DNA from: Nitrospirota bacterium
Lineage (GTDB): Bacteria; Nitrospirota; Thermodesulfovibrionia; Thermodesulfovibrionales; Magnetobacteriaceae
Length of the DNA: 17,390 bases
NCBI GenBank assembly: GCA_015233265.1
Contig: JADFXZ010000028.1
Location: 1-17,390 of the forward strand
Direction: 5' to 3'
The position numbers were made by a program, and so were the translations under genes. Below, in pieces: positions 1-8,688 of this stretch. The notes beneath the pieces are model-generated. The model searched no databases. It saw only the letters and a list, made by a program, of their open reading frames with translations, and was not told the DNA's origin. Positions within the stretch are counted from its first letter, which is position 1. Every line of letters starts with the position of its first letter.

Positions 1-1
1 T

Positions 2-763
2 TCTGAGCTTGTCAATGTAGTACACAGCAATGAAGACAAGACCATCTTCCACAAAAATCTCAGACGAGTTGTCTATGTAGTTGGCGATGTGGCAGGGAAA
101 GAGGAAAGCCCAGCCTATGCGATATTGAAAATGAAAGACGCTGTGAAGGCGATAAAACTACCCGAGGGCTATGAGCTTACGCAGAGTTTTTCTGAGATGC
201 CGTGGCTTGAGAATCGTTTTTCATTAAAGTGGGATGGAGAGTGGCAGATAACCCATGATGTATTTATAGACATGGGGATAGCCTTTGGCGCGGTGTTAGT
301 TCTGATATACGTGTTGGTTGTAGGGTGGTTTAAGAACTTCGTCACACCTATAATCATAATGGCGCCAATACCGTTGACGCTTGTTGGGATACTGCCAGGA
401 CATTGGATTATGGGGGCATTTTTTACGGCTACCAGCATGATTGGCTTTATTGCCCTTGCAGGTATAATAGTGCGTAATTCTATCTTGCTCGTGGACTTTA
501 TTCAGCACGACTGGAAGGAAAGTGGAAGCCTCGCTGACGCAATTGTCAAGGCCGGGGCAGTGCGCTTTATGCCAATATCGCTTACGGCGGCGGCTGTGCT
601 TGTCGGGTCAGTGGTAATGCTGTTTGACCCGATATTTCAGGGGCTTGCTATATCGATGATGTTTGGGGCGCTCAGTGCGACACTCCTGACGCTGATTGCC
701 GTTCCGCTTCTCTATTTCGAGTTCTACAGAAATAGAGAATGTCCGGTTGAAAGCGAGCAATAG
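2..763 (+). CDS. RND-family efflux transporter permease, C-terminal part (5' end outside window)
   Basis: This is the last 253 residues of an AcrB/MdtB-like resistance-nodulation-division pump, an inner-membrane proton antiporter that normally works with a periplasmic adaptor and outer-membrane channel. The frame is open from base 2 with no start, so the gene begins upstream of the window. The first ~90 visible residues are the end of the periplasmic porter domain (a stretch with LPEGY and a W-rich segment). Five membrane segments follow at about 95-115, 122-143, 148-175, 193-210 and 214-240. The third carries the GFIALAG and [13 protein letters not shown] signature of RND TM10-11. The gene ends TAG at 763. 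Substrate class (drug or metal) cannot be told from this part. The adaptor and outer-membrane genes are not in view. Family assignment is firm; the specific member is not known. Confidence 0.93.
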   Translation, partial: SELVNVVHSNEDKTIFHKNLRRVVYVVGDVAGKEESPAYAILKMKDAVKAIKLPEGYELTQSFSEMPWLENRFSLKWDGEWQITHDVFIDMGIAFGAVLVLIYVLVVGWFKNFVTPIIIMAPIPLTLVGILPGHWIMGAFFTATSMIGFIALAGIIVRNSILLVDFIQHDWKESGSLADAIVKAGAVRFMPISLTAAAVLVGSVVMLFDPIFQGLAISMMFGALSATLLTLIAVPLLYFEFYRNRECPVESEQ

Positions 764-784
764 GATTTGCCAGAAGTATATTGT

Positions 785-813
785 TTAAAGTAACTCGTAG
801 GCGGTTACTTTAA
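785..813. terminator. 10-bp perfect inverted repeat after the RND gene
   Basis: TTAAAGTAAC at 785-794 pairs perfectly with GTTACTTTAA at 804-813 across a 9-nt loop, 22 bp after the RND stop codon. The stem is AT-rich and no clear U-tract follows, so it may be a weak terminator, an mRNA 3'-end stabiliser or a protein-binding palindrome. The repeat is seen directly; the terminator role is inferred. Confidence 0.4.
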
Positions 814-895
814 TTCGTAAATAGTGTTTATACAATTGAAATAAGCAGCGTAAGCAGCACGAGTCCTGTTTCTATTAAATCCTCTAAAAAATTGT

Positions 896-923
896 TTGTA
901 GCAGCTGATCAATACGCTATAAT
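896..923 (+). promoter_or_regulatory. Putative sigma-70 promoter of the glycosyltransferase gene
   Basis: A perfect TATAAT lies at 918-923 with a weak TTGTAG 16 bp upstream (896-901). The expected transcription start is near 930, only about 6 nt before the ATG at 936, which implies a leaderless or near-leaderless mRNA. This agrees with the lack of any Shine-Dalgarno sequence there. Confidence 0.5.
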
Positions 924-935
924 CTAAATGCCTAA

Positions 936-2210
936 ATGAGAATTGGATTACAGACTTGGGGAAGTGAAGGGGACATCCGGCCATTTACGGCGCTTGCCGC
1001 TGGCTTGGTTAAAGCCGGACATCAGGTTACTTTGGTGTTGACTGATAACGAAGGCCGTGATTACAGCTACTTGGCGCATCGTTATGGTTTTGAACTTTAT
1101 GCCGTAGGCAATCCAGTTAGCAAGGCACCTCATGAGGTAGAAGCCATATGGCGGGAAATTATTGCCGCAGGCAACTCAATTAAACACATAGAGATGATAT
1201 TGAAGTATGGTTTCGATCCAGTTATGGAGCAGATGTACACAGCATCTCAAAGCTTGTGCGTTGAAAAAGATCTGGTAATAGGACATTTCTTTGTTTTTCC
1301 CCTTAGGGTAGCTGCGCAGAAATCCGGAATACCTATGGTCACAGTAAACATTGTTCATAACTGTGTTCCATCCTCGTTGATGTGTCCTACTGGATTCCCC
1401 GATATTGGACGCTGGGTTTATCCACTGGCCTGGAAGATTGCAAGGTTATTGTTAAACAGGGTATTTTTGCCGCGGGTAAATGCACTGCGGCAGCGTGAAG
1501 GGCTATTACCAGACAAGGATGTGATGGATGACACATGGGCGGCGGAAAAACTCAATTTGATTGCCGTCAGCAAGCGTATTTGTAAGCGCCCGGATGATTG
1601 GGATGACCGGCATCAGGTATGCGGATTTTTGAATCTGCCACAGGAATCAAGACTTGACGAACTACCTGAAGGTCTATATTCGTTTCTTACCTCAGGGTCG
1701 GCTCCGGTTTATATTACCTTTGGAAGCATGATGCCTCAGAGTCTTCATTATATACAGCAGACAGTTTCCCTGTTGATAAAGGCTGTGAAGATAGCGGGTT
1801 GTCGGGCTGTTATCCAGATACCATGGAGTGACTTATCACAATTTGAGACTGATAATCAGATATTTAAAGTGATGAGATCCCCGCATGGCAAAGTCTTTCC
1901 GTTTTGTTGCGCAATTGTGCATCACGGAGGCTCTGGCACAACCCAGTCCAGCCTGCTTGCCGGTAAACCCTCTGTCGTAGTAGCACATATGGCAGATCAA
2001 CCTTTCTGGGGCGCAGAGCTTCGACGTCTTGGCGTTGCGGGAGCGACACTGATGCGTAAGTCCTTGAGCGCAAAAAAGTTGGCTCATGAAATCAAAATTG
2101 TGCTAAATGACCATACCATGTCTGAAAGAGCAAACACCATAGGACAGGAGCTATCTATGGAAGATGGGGTCAAAGAAGCAGTACTCTTGATAGAAAAGGC
2201 CTTTACATAA
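936..2210 (+). CDS. GT1-family glycosyltransferase (UDP-glucosyl/rhamnosyl-transferase type)
   Basis: The 424-residue product has the two-Rossmann GT-B layout of the GT1 family (sterol glucosyltransferases, macrolide and lipid glycosyltransferases). The N-terminal acceptor domain begins at once with MRIGLQTWGSEGDIRPF, the classic G-S-x-G-D-x-x-P motif. The C-terminal nucleotide-sugar domain carries TFGSM around residue 265, then HHGGSGTT at 329-336, closing with D354-Q355, the DQ/EQ pair that usually contacts the sugar of a UDP-hexose. No signal peptide or membrane segment is visible, so it is probably cytosolic or membrane-peripheral, glycosylating a small molecule or lipid. An in-frame TAA sits directly before the ATG, so the start is fixed. 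There is no Shine-Dalgarno. It is co-directional with the RND pump 172 bp upstream but has its own promoter. The acceptor is unknown. Confidence 0.92.
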   Translation: MRIGLQTWGSEGDIRPFTALAAGLVKAGHQVTLVLTDNEGRDYSYLAHRYGFELYAVGNPVSKAPHEVEAIWREIIAAGNSIKHIEMILKYGFDPVMEQMYTASQSLCVEKDLVIGHFFVFPLRVAAQKSGIPMVTVNIVHNCVPSSLMCPTGFPDIGRWVYPLAWKIARLLLNRVFLPRVNALRQREGLLPDKDVMDDTWAAEKLNLIAVSKRICKRPDDWDDRHQVCGFLNLPQESRLDELPEGLYSFLTSGSAPVYITFGSMMPQSLHYIQQTVSLLIKAVKIAGCRAVIQIPWSDLSQFETDNQIFKVMRSPHGKVFPFCCAIVHHGGSGTTQSSLLAGKPSVVVAHMADQPFWGAELRRLGVAGATLMRKSLSAKKLAHEIKIVLNDHTMSERANTIGQELSMEDGVKEAVLLIEKAFT

Positions 2211-2238
2211 AGATTACCAGAATTGTACAAGTCGTGAG

Positions 2239-2268
2239 GCCGCCTCCCGAAACTTGCCGGGAAGCGGC
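2239..2268. terminator. Hairpin between the convergent GT1 and alpha-2-macroglobulin genes
   Basis: GCCGCcTCCCG (2239-2249) pairs with CGGGAaGCGGC (2258-2268): 11 positions with one C/A mismatch and an 8-nt loop. It sits 28 bp after the GT stop and 15 bp after the convergent macroglobulin stop, the expected place for a shared bidirectional terminator. Neither side has a good U-tract, so termination may be weak or factor-dependent. Confidence 0.6.
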
Positions 2269-2283
2269 AGCGTTTCACATTGC

Positions 2284-5200
2284 TTACTTGACGACTTCTA
2301 TCTTATCGTTTGGTATCTCGCCAAACATCTCTGGATTGTACAGTGCCTCTACCCTTGTTGTTGGCATCTGGAACAGCCCATCGTTATTCAGGCGCACTGT
2401 GTATGAAACAGACAACCCACCCTTGGGTACATATTCGTAATATATCTTTACACCCTCGAAGGAGAATTCTTTATATGCCTCCCAAGCACCTGTAAACTGC
2501 TGTTTCTTCTGAGATTTCCTGAGCAGCGCCGAGTCACGCCCCAGCCCCCTGTTTAGAATCGTAGCGCCCGCCGGCACCGGGTCAGCTACCACAACCCATG
2601 TCATGTCGGCCTGAGCGTCTATTTTGAGGTCAACCGTGAAGACGTCACCCTTTGTCCACTTCCCCTTTGTCTTTTGTGAGACAGGTGTAATTGTCTTTTC
2701 TATCTTATAGCCGCTGGTCAGAGGCTTTGTAAGGGGTATTGCCGCGAGGCTTTGAATCGTTGCCCACGGTTTCCCTGTGCCGTTGTGTGATATGGTTAGT
2801 TGTGATTTCTTATCTTGCGGCCATGCGAATCTACCCCAACTACCCTTTGGCGATTTTTGCCATTCAGTGTAAAATGAGCGTTTATCCAGATCAGCCTTAG
2901 TTACGCCATCAACGGGGATGGATTCATATTTTGCCGAGAAGCGCTCAGCCGCAAGCACACCCCAAGCGTTTGCAACGGTGCTATCCCAATGGCCTTGTTT
3001 CATTCTGCCAATTACTCCAGCCGCTATTTTTGGCTCATCAGCCCTGAATGCCTCGGCTGCCTTTGCATTCAGAGAAAGTGCTGTCAGCAACAGGCGCACT
3101 GCATTGGCATCCGGTGTAGCCATCAGCCACCAGAGATTGTCTGTCTTTTCGGTTGAGAGACCCATCGTTGTGCCTTGAAGATTAAGCCTCGTGCGCAGCG
3201 TATCTGCTGCCATTTTTAGCTTTTTGTCTTTTTCAGGAATGTCTTTTACGCGGTTTAGAATATTGGTCAAATCAAGAAGCGCAGATGTTGGCAAAAGCAG
3301 TGGGTCAGTAGTTATCGAGGTAAGCATCGAGGCGTCAACTGAGCCGTGGCGTGAGAGCGCCTCAAGGGCTGAGAGTTTTCTGACTACCAAGTCGGCGCTT
3401 TGAATCGGGGCAGCCTTGATTGCCTTGCCATTAACGAAAGACGTCAGGGCGGCTATCATCTTAGACTTTGTCTCCTGAGGTATATCATATCCGGCCTCAT
3501 GAGAAATCGACAGGATATATGCAGTCAGGACTTCGCTTCCATATCTCATGTTATGGAAATATTTAACAAAGCCGTCCTTGTCGAGATAATTCGGCATCTC
3601 AGCCTTAATCGTATTCCACATGGCCGCGTCTCTGAGGGAAACGGCCTTTGAGACCTTTTGCTCCATGCACGAGTATGGATAGTGAGCCATATAATAGATC
3701 AAGCCCGTGAGGCCGCCGCTGAGTTTGGGCTTAAACGATACGTCGATTCCGCCCTGGTTTGGCAGTGCATCCACTGGTTGCTCGACCATAACCGTGTACG
3801 GGGCATCGATTTGTCGCAGCTGCGCCTGATATGTCCTGACGTCAATGCCGTTTACAACCTTCTGGTTTATGCGCATTGAATCTGACGCAGCGCCTGAGCC
3901 GTCTTTTACCGCTATTTCATAGAGCAGATTATCTACGTTAAACGGCACCTCAATCTGCCAGTTAAACACCTCTGAGCGGCCAGCCGGGACGCTGAAGTTG
4001 ATGGGGGACATCTTTCTTGTCACGTTGTCGCTTCCTTTAACAGATAGATCGGCGTGGGCAGCGATTGCTTTATCAGTAGTGTTTCTCACTGTAAAGCCAG
4101 CTATGAACTTGTCGCCTGTGCGTACAAGCGGCGGGATGCCAGAAAATATCATCAAGTCCTGCGAAGTCCGCACAGATGTATCACCTGTCCCAAATAACCC
4201 TGTGCCGCTTGTGGCAATGGCAACAATCTTAAACGCCGTGAGTGAGTCATTAAGTGGAACATTTACTGTTGCCTCGCCGTTTTCGTCAAGTTTTAGAGTT
4301 GACTTCCAAAGTATGAGTGTGTCGAATAGCTCGCGCGTAACGCTCTTTCCGCCGCCTCCACCCTGAGGCAGTGATTTGCGTCCGAAGTGCCTTTTGCCTA
4401 TGACCACAGCCTGAGAGGTCGAGGTCTTTAGCTCATACGGTCTTTTCTTCATCATTGCTTCAAGCAGCTTCCAGCTCAGATTAGGTTTTAACTCTAAGAG
4501 TCCCTCGTCAACAGCCGCGACAATTACAGAACTGCCCTTGGGGGCAGGCTTGCCGTCCGGGTCGAGGACCTTTATCTTCGTCTTAGCCTCCTGTCGAGTC
4601 TTGTATACCAGTTTGTCTGTTGTAACAGCAACTTTGAGTTCATGGGGTTTCCAAGCGACATCAATGCCAGTGATGCCCAGCTTAAAGGCAGGCTTTCCGG
4701 GGTCAAACATGGCGGTTGGCTTGGCGTCATCTATACGTCCCCTGATTGCCAATGCAGAGACGTAGACATTCGGGGCATAGTTTTTCTTTACTGGTATCTC
4801 GATAATCGGCTTTTCACGTGTGATTGTCTTAACATATGTGTCCATCACGCCCTCGCGCCCGACGGTGACCAACACGGTAGCCTCTTTAAATGGCATTCTT
4901 ACCTGAAACTTTGCCGTTTCTCCTATTTCATAGCGCTTTGACTCTGGCAGCATATCTATGCGGTCATCGCTTCCCGCCTCAAACCATACATCATCTCTGC
5001 CAGCAACAAAGACCTCTGTATTTGTATAGGCCGCCCTGCCGTTTTCATCTTTTACGTGAGGCTGAATAATTATCCTGCCAGAGACCTTAACAGGGGCGTC
5101 ACAGAATAACATGCCTTTGTCATCTGTCTTGCCGCTGCAGTGGCGTCCAATCTTCTTTATATCATCAATGTTTTCATAGGAATAAAACCCGCCTGCCACT

Positions 5201-8094
5201 CGCTTTCTGTGCGAATATGTCTTTTTCTTGAAAATATCTACCTCTACCGGGACATTCGGTCTGGGCTTGCCGTCAACCCCTAGTACAATTACCTTATATT
5301 TAAGGGACTCTTTTGAGTCTGCCCAGTCTGACGGGTCTATGCCCACAAGGAGCGACGATGGATAGACGGGAATGCTTGACGAAACAGTTTGAACCTCGCC
5401 GTTGGGGTCTCTGAACTCAAGTTCCGCTGTGATGTCGTGCGGGGCGTTGACTTCGGGAATATTTTTCAGGGCGGCCTTAGCCGTGCCATTTTTATCGAGA
5501 TTGAGTTCGATGGTCTGAAGTTTGATATGCTTATTTGTATTTGGCGCTGCCTCGTCATCGGTATCTTCTTCGCCGGTGATACTGTCATTCTGATCTGAGA
5601 TGGTCTCGATTCCTTCATGTACGGGCGCACCGGAAAAAGTATACCCAGCTGCAGCTGGTAGCGCAATCTCTTTAGGCTGAAGCTCAGCCCGCAGCTTGAC
5701 AGGCAAATCTGCAGCCCCTCCACCGGAAAGATATGAGACAGTGATATCAACAGCTGCATCTTTTGGCATTATAAGTGGTGCTGCCGGGCCCTGAACTGCC
5801 GCCTTCATCAAAACTACCCTGAAGTCTTCGACATTGAACTGCCCGCTGAGCATTCTCCTGTCGAATGGTTTTGCCTGTTTAATGAGATATACCTCGTAAC
5901 GGCCATTTCCGGCCTGGTCAGGGATATTCCATGTTGTCTCTGACGTTGAGTCATCGAGCCATTTCAATGGGAATGGAAACTCCTTGTTAGAGCCGCTGTG
6001 GACTATGACGGCCTTTTCTGGCCTTTCATTCTGGGGCACAAACTCAAAGCCGTTCATTGAGTGTTTTCTAAGGATATGTTTCATGTGCAGGGTCTGCCCA
6101 GTACGCAAGAGCGTGCGGTCAAACACAGTATGCGCAATAGTTGTGTCTTGCTCCGCGCCAAAGGTTTCAGGCAGTTTAAAACGCCACGGCTCTATCCCCT
6201 TGTACCATGATGTATGTGTGAATGTCATATCGTCCTGTGTCCTGGCAAATACAAACATTCCGTTTGTAATATCAAGTACCTGTGAGTTTTCAGACCAGTT
6301 CAGTTGCTCCTTGCACACAGGAAGTTCACGCTCAGAGGGCAGGGGTTGGTTAATCCTTGCGATGCCGTCTGAGGCCGTTTTGCCCTGCCATACGGCCTTG
6401 CCTGTGCAGTCTCTTAATGTGACCTCGGCGTTATTTACCGGCTGCCCCTTATCGAGTGTTGTCACCCACACGGCGGAGGCCTCTGTGCCCCATACAAAGT
6501 GCGTGGAGAGATTCGTAACCAGGGCAGCGGCCTGGACATACATGGGGCGTTTATTTAGAAGCAGATGTTGTCCCAGTATGGCACTGTCTACCTCTACGAC
6601 ATAAAACCCTTTGCCGCCAAGTGGAATGCCAACTACCTCAAATGCCTTTGAGCCGCCTGGCGTAGGCAGTTTGAAAGACTTTAACCCTGCGGCCTGTTTA
6701 AGCAGCGGCTTTTCGCGTACGCTGGCGGCTGTTTTTTTCAGCCATTTGATAATCTCCTCCTGGGAGCCTGCGGGGATTTTCTTAATCTTCCCTGCAGCGT
6801 TTTCCTCAGGGGCGGACTTTTGGGCTTCAGCTTTTTGCTCTGCGGCCTTAGCCCTTGCCCCTGGGTTTAGTAGAGAGAGTTTTATCTCCTGTTCGATGTT
6901 TCTAACGGTAATGGGCAAGAGGGAACCTGAGCTATCTTCAATAATTCCAAAGCGCGAGGCAAATTTTGCCAAAGCTGGATATGAGTCCGTCCTGAGCTTC
7001 ATAGGGAATTTGCCGAGGTTTGACAGTGGTCTGTCCGTCTCGTCCTTTAACCCTGGTGGAAGCTCAATAGTGAAATGAGTATTTTCGGGAAACGGCCCGT
7101 TAAAGACTACCCTGCTGGTATTTCTTGGGTCTTCCTCTGAGTCATCGTCAATTTTTGGCCGAAAGATAGTTGCGTTGTCAGCTTTCATGACGATTTGGCT
7201 TGCCGTTTTTTTATCGATTGGGGCAGAGAATATCAGTCTCATTGGGGCTATTGGTATGCAGCCAGCAGTGGCGTTTTCTTTAAGGCAGAAAAACTTGGCA
7301 GTAAATGAATCCTGCGTCTTGAAGTGCAGCACCTGCTCAGTGTCCGAGGCGATGCCCGTATTGGATTTCACGCCTTTACCCCATACGACTTTCACAGCCT
7401 TTCCAGATGGAAAGGCGCGATTACACTGTATGACTACGAAGTTTTTGATAGCCGTCTTGCGTGAGGAGTCCTTATCGACAAACTTAAACCCTCCGAAACT
7501 TGGGGCAGCCGCTTTAAGTATATCCTCCTTGTCTTTGCCTTGAATAAGGGAAACTCCTATGCGTTCTTTTATGCCGTCAACGGCGCAGTGGACATGCTCA
7601 GGGATTGATGACTCATCTGGCGCGCCGTCAAGATATAGGACGAAGGCGTGTTTTTCTTCAAGCCATGTGCCGCCGTCAGGCGGCTCGGAGGAAAGGATAG
7701 ACGGTCCGCCTGTAGTGAATTGAAAACTCTTCTTTTCTTCGATGGGGGCAGCTGAGAGTGTCTTAACCGAGGGCTTTAGCGTGAATTTACAAATAAGGCC
7801 GGATGGTAAATCCTCGTCGAAATCATATGCCCAGTTCTTTGTGTCAACCCACCTGGCCGTGCCCTTTGCGGGGCAATCGATATCGAAGGGGGATTCGGCG
7901 CGCGGGTCTCCGAAAGATACCATCTGCTGAGAAAATCGCGCGGTTACCTGTCTGACTCCTTTAGCCGCGCCCTGAGGAGAGAACTGCGCCACAACGGCAC
8001 GCTCACCCGCATATGCAGCTGAGTTAATTATAAATAAGAATATTAAAACTGCGCATAATACACCCTTAGATATGACCCTGCTTAATGTCATCAT
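2284..8094 (-). CDS. Bacterial alpha-2-macroglobulin family protein with thioester motif, secreted
   Basis: The 1936-residue protein matches the YfhM-type bacterial alpha-2-macroglobulins, periplasmic protease traps thought to guard the cell against host or competitor proteases. Residues 1-29 are a signal peptide with a likely signal peptidase I site (AYA/GER). There is no lipobox, unlike the lipid-anchored E. coli protein. An Ig-like N-terminal region (FSPQG, about 36-125) is followed by successive macroglobulin domains, with a charged A/E/K-rich linker near 410-455. VDEGLL starts the segment before a G5 stretch, and RELFDTLILW with the A2M domain is near 1255-1345. The thioester motif is C1476-M-E-Q1479, preceded by YPYS, so the covalent trap should be functional. 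Two ATGs lie in tandem; GGGGG 7 nt upstream supports the first. The usual partner pbpC (penicillin-binding protein 1C) is not adjacent. The protein is longer than E. coli YfhM (about 1650 residues). Confidence 0.95.
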   Translation of the reverse strand: MMTLSRVISKGVLCAVLIFLFIINSAAYAGERAVVAQFSPQGAAKGVRQVTARFSQQMVSFGDPRAESPFDIDCPAKGTARWVDTKNWAYDFDEDLPSGLICKFTLKPSVKTLSAAPIEEKKSFQFTTGGPSILSSEPPDGGTWLEEKHAFVLYLDGAPDESSIPEHVHCAVDGIKERIGVSLIQGKDKEDILKAAAPSFGGFKFVDKDSSRKTAIKNFVVIQCNRAFPSGKAVKVVWGKGVKSNTGIASDTEQVLHFKTQDSFTAKFFCLKENATAGCIPIAPMRLIFSAPIDKKTASQIVMKADNATIFRPKIDDDSEEDPRNTSRVVFNGPFPENTHFTIELPPGLKDETDRPLSNLGKFPMKLRTDSYPALAKFASRFGIIEDSSGSLLPITVRNIEQEIKLSLLNPGARAKAAEQKAEAQKSAPEENAAGKIKKIPAGSQEEIIKWLKKTAASVREKPLLKQAAGLKSFKLPTPGGSKAFEVVGIPLGGKGFYVVEVDSAILGQHLLLNKRPMYVQAAALVTNLSTHFVWGTEASAVWVTTLDKGQPVNNAEVTLRDCTGKAVWQGKTASDGIARINQPLPSERELPVCKEQLNWSENSQVLDITNGMFVFARTQDDMTFTHTSWYKGIEPWRFKLPETFGAEQDTTIAHTVFDRTLLRTGQTLHMKHILRKHSMNGFEFVPQNERPEKAVIVHSGSNKEFPFPLKWLDDSTSETTWNIPDQAGNGRYEVYLIKQAKPFDRRMLSGQFNVEDFRVVLMKAAVQGPAAPLIMPKDAAVDITVSYLSGGGAADLPVKLRAELQPKEIALPAAAGYTFSGAPVHEGIETISDQNDSITGEEDTDDEAAPNTNKHIKLQTIELNLDKNGTAKAALKNIPEVNAPHDITAELEFRDPNGEVQTVSSSIPVYPSSLLVGIDPSDWADSKESLKYKVIVLGVDGKPRPNVPVEVDIFKKKTYSHRKRVAGGFYSYENIDDIKKIGRHCSGKTDDKGMLFCDAPVKVSGRIIIQPHVKDENGRAAYTNTEVFVAGRDDVWFEAGSDDRIDMLPESKRYEIGETAKFQVRMPFKEATVLVTVGREGVMDTYVKTITREKPIIEIPVKKNYAPNVYVSALAIRGRIDDAKPTAMFDPGKPAFKLGITGIDVAWKPHELKVAVTTDKLVYKTRQEAKTKIKVLDPDGKPAPKGSSVIVAAVDEGLLELKPNLSWKLLEAMMKKRPYELKTSTSQAVVIGKRHFGRKSLPQGGGGGKSVTRELFDTLILWKSTLKLDENGEATVNVPLNDSLTAFKIVAIATSGTGLFGTGDTSVRTSQDLMIFSGIPPLVRTGDKFIAGFTVRNTTDKAIAAHADLSVKGSDNVTRKMSPINFSVPAGRSEVFNWQIEVPFNVDNLLYEIAVKDGSGAASDSMRINQKVVNGIDVRTYQAQLRQIDAPYTVMVEQPVDALPNQGGIDVSFKPKLSGGLTGLIYYMAHYPYSCMEQKVSKAVSLRDAAMWNTIKAEMPNYLDKDGFVKYFHNMRYGSEVLTAYILSISHEAGYDIPQETKSKMIAALTSFVNGKAIKAAPIQSADLVVRKLSALEALSRHGSVDASMLTSITTDPLLLPTSALLDLTNILNRVKDIPEKDKKLKMAADTLRTRLNLQGTTMGLSTEKTDNLWWLMATPDANAVRLLLTALSLNAKAAEAFRADEPKIAAGVIGRMKQGHWDSTVANAWGVLAAERFSAKYESIPVDGVTKADLDKRSFYTEWQKSPKGSWGRFAWPQDKKSQLTISHNGTGKPWATIQSLAAIPLTKPLTSGYKIEKTITPVSQKTKGKWTKGDVFTVDLKIDAQADMTWVVVADPVPAGATILNRGLGRDSALLRKSQKKQQFTGAWEAYKEFSFEGVKIYYEYVPKGGLSVSYTVRLNNDGLFQMPTTRVEALYNPEMFGEIPNDKIEVVK

Positions 8095-8157
8095 TTCAAT
8101 GCCCCCAGTTCAATGAAGTAATGTTATCTTACCGACGGATGCGGTATATTTTCGTTT

Positions 8158-8163
8158 ATTATA
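8158..8163 (-). promoter_or_regulatory. Possible -10 box of the macroglobulin gene
   Basis: The minus strand reads TATAAT at 8163-8158, about 64 bp before the start codon; the leader would be near 57 nt. The -35 position holds only a weak TTTCTA-like sequence, close to the outer edge of the repeat element at 8190-8324. Confidence 0.3.
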
Positions 8164-8189
8164 TCTTATTACGTAAGTTTATAGAAAGT

Positions 8190-8324
8190 ACCGCGGAAAC
8201 AGGGCAAACGCATTGCAACCCAATAGTCACAGCCGCCCTTATTTCGTCATTCTGGACAAGCCGGAATTATTGCATAGGTGTTTTCTGCCTTATTTTTCAA
8301 ATGCGTTTGCCCTGACCGCTGAAA
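8190..8324. mobile_element. MITE-like element with 15-bp terminal inverted repeats and 10-bp flanking direct repeats
   Basis: CAGGGCAAACGCATT at 8200-8214 is the exact reverse complement of AATGCGTTTGCCCTG at 8300-8314, bounding a 115-bp unit. Directly outside are ACCGCGGAAA (8190-8199) and ACCGCTGAAA (8315-8324), a 10-bp direct repeat with one mismatch, in the place and form of a target-site duplication. The interior encodes nothing and holds a small hairpin, TTCTGG-ACAAG-CCGGAA (8250-8266), within a CGTCATTC-type context often seen in bacterial intergenic repeats. The structure is seen directly; a non-autonomous transposable element is the inference. Alternatively it could be a structured RNA or a protein-binding palindrome pair. 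No matching transposase is in the window. Confidence 0.55.
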
Positions 8325-8645
8325 CATTATGGACTTGATGAGGGGGTGTTTTTGGCGGCTGGGCAGCATTAATTAATCAGCCCATAAGTAAGGAGATACT
8401 CTTGTTATTTCCACATAGATGATTTCACCTTGTGCGGCTTTTCTCATTCAGTCCTCTAACGCGGGTGGTATCTGTTTCCCAATCTCTTCCACTAATATCC
8501 AATTGTATTGAATCTGTACAATATGAATTATTGTCTTGTAATGCCTCTTGAAGATAAATAGTCGTAGATATTAGAATTTTAGTTGAGTTGTTGGTGGTTG
8601 GTCATCAGGGTAGCGCTTTTGTGGTCTTTTAGCTCATTCATACAG

Positions 8646-8672
8646 AAGGGCCAGGCATCTGACCTGGCCCTT
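8646..8672 (-). terminator. Terminator-like hairpin after the OmpA gene
   Basis: AAGGGCCAGG (8646-8655) and CCTGGCCCTT (8663-8672) form a perfect 10-bp GC-rich stem with a 7-nt loop, 16 bp past the OmpA stop codon. The U-tract on the minus strand is poor (TTCTGTATG). Confidence 0.65.
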
Positions 8673-8688
8673 ACAATCGTCATGTTCG

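Larger units (their letters stand above)
8095..8688. other. Gene-free region between the macroglobulin and OmpA genes
   Basis: No reading frame here has a ribosome binding site or a recognisable product. It contains a possible macroglobulin promoter (8158-8163), the transposon-like element at 8190-8324 and the terminator-like hairpin at 8646-8672. Between about 8326 and 8640 I see only AT-rich sequence, a palindromic ATTAATTAAT near 8369-8378 and a GTTG-rich patch near 8580-8605. Confidence 0.6.

Noticed and set aside
5984..6604. 206-codon plus-strand frame inside the macroglobulin gene
   Set aside because: It is the antisense shadow of a strongly conserved coding region, with no ribosome site and a Cys/Ser-rich nonsense composition.
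8085..8315. 76-codon plus-strand frame over the macroglobulin upstream region
   Set aside because: It runs through the inverted-repeat element and promoter area, lacks a ribosome site and resembles no protein.
8355..8385. Overlapping GGCTG/CAGCC and TGGGC/GCCCA pairs around ATTAATTAAT
   Set aside because: The two 5-bp stems cannot nest, and no neighbouring feature gives them a role.
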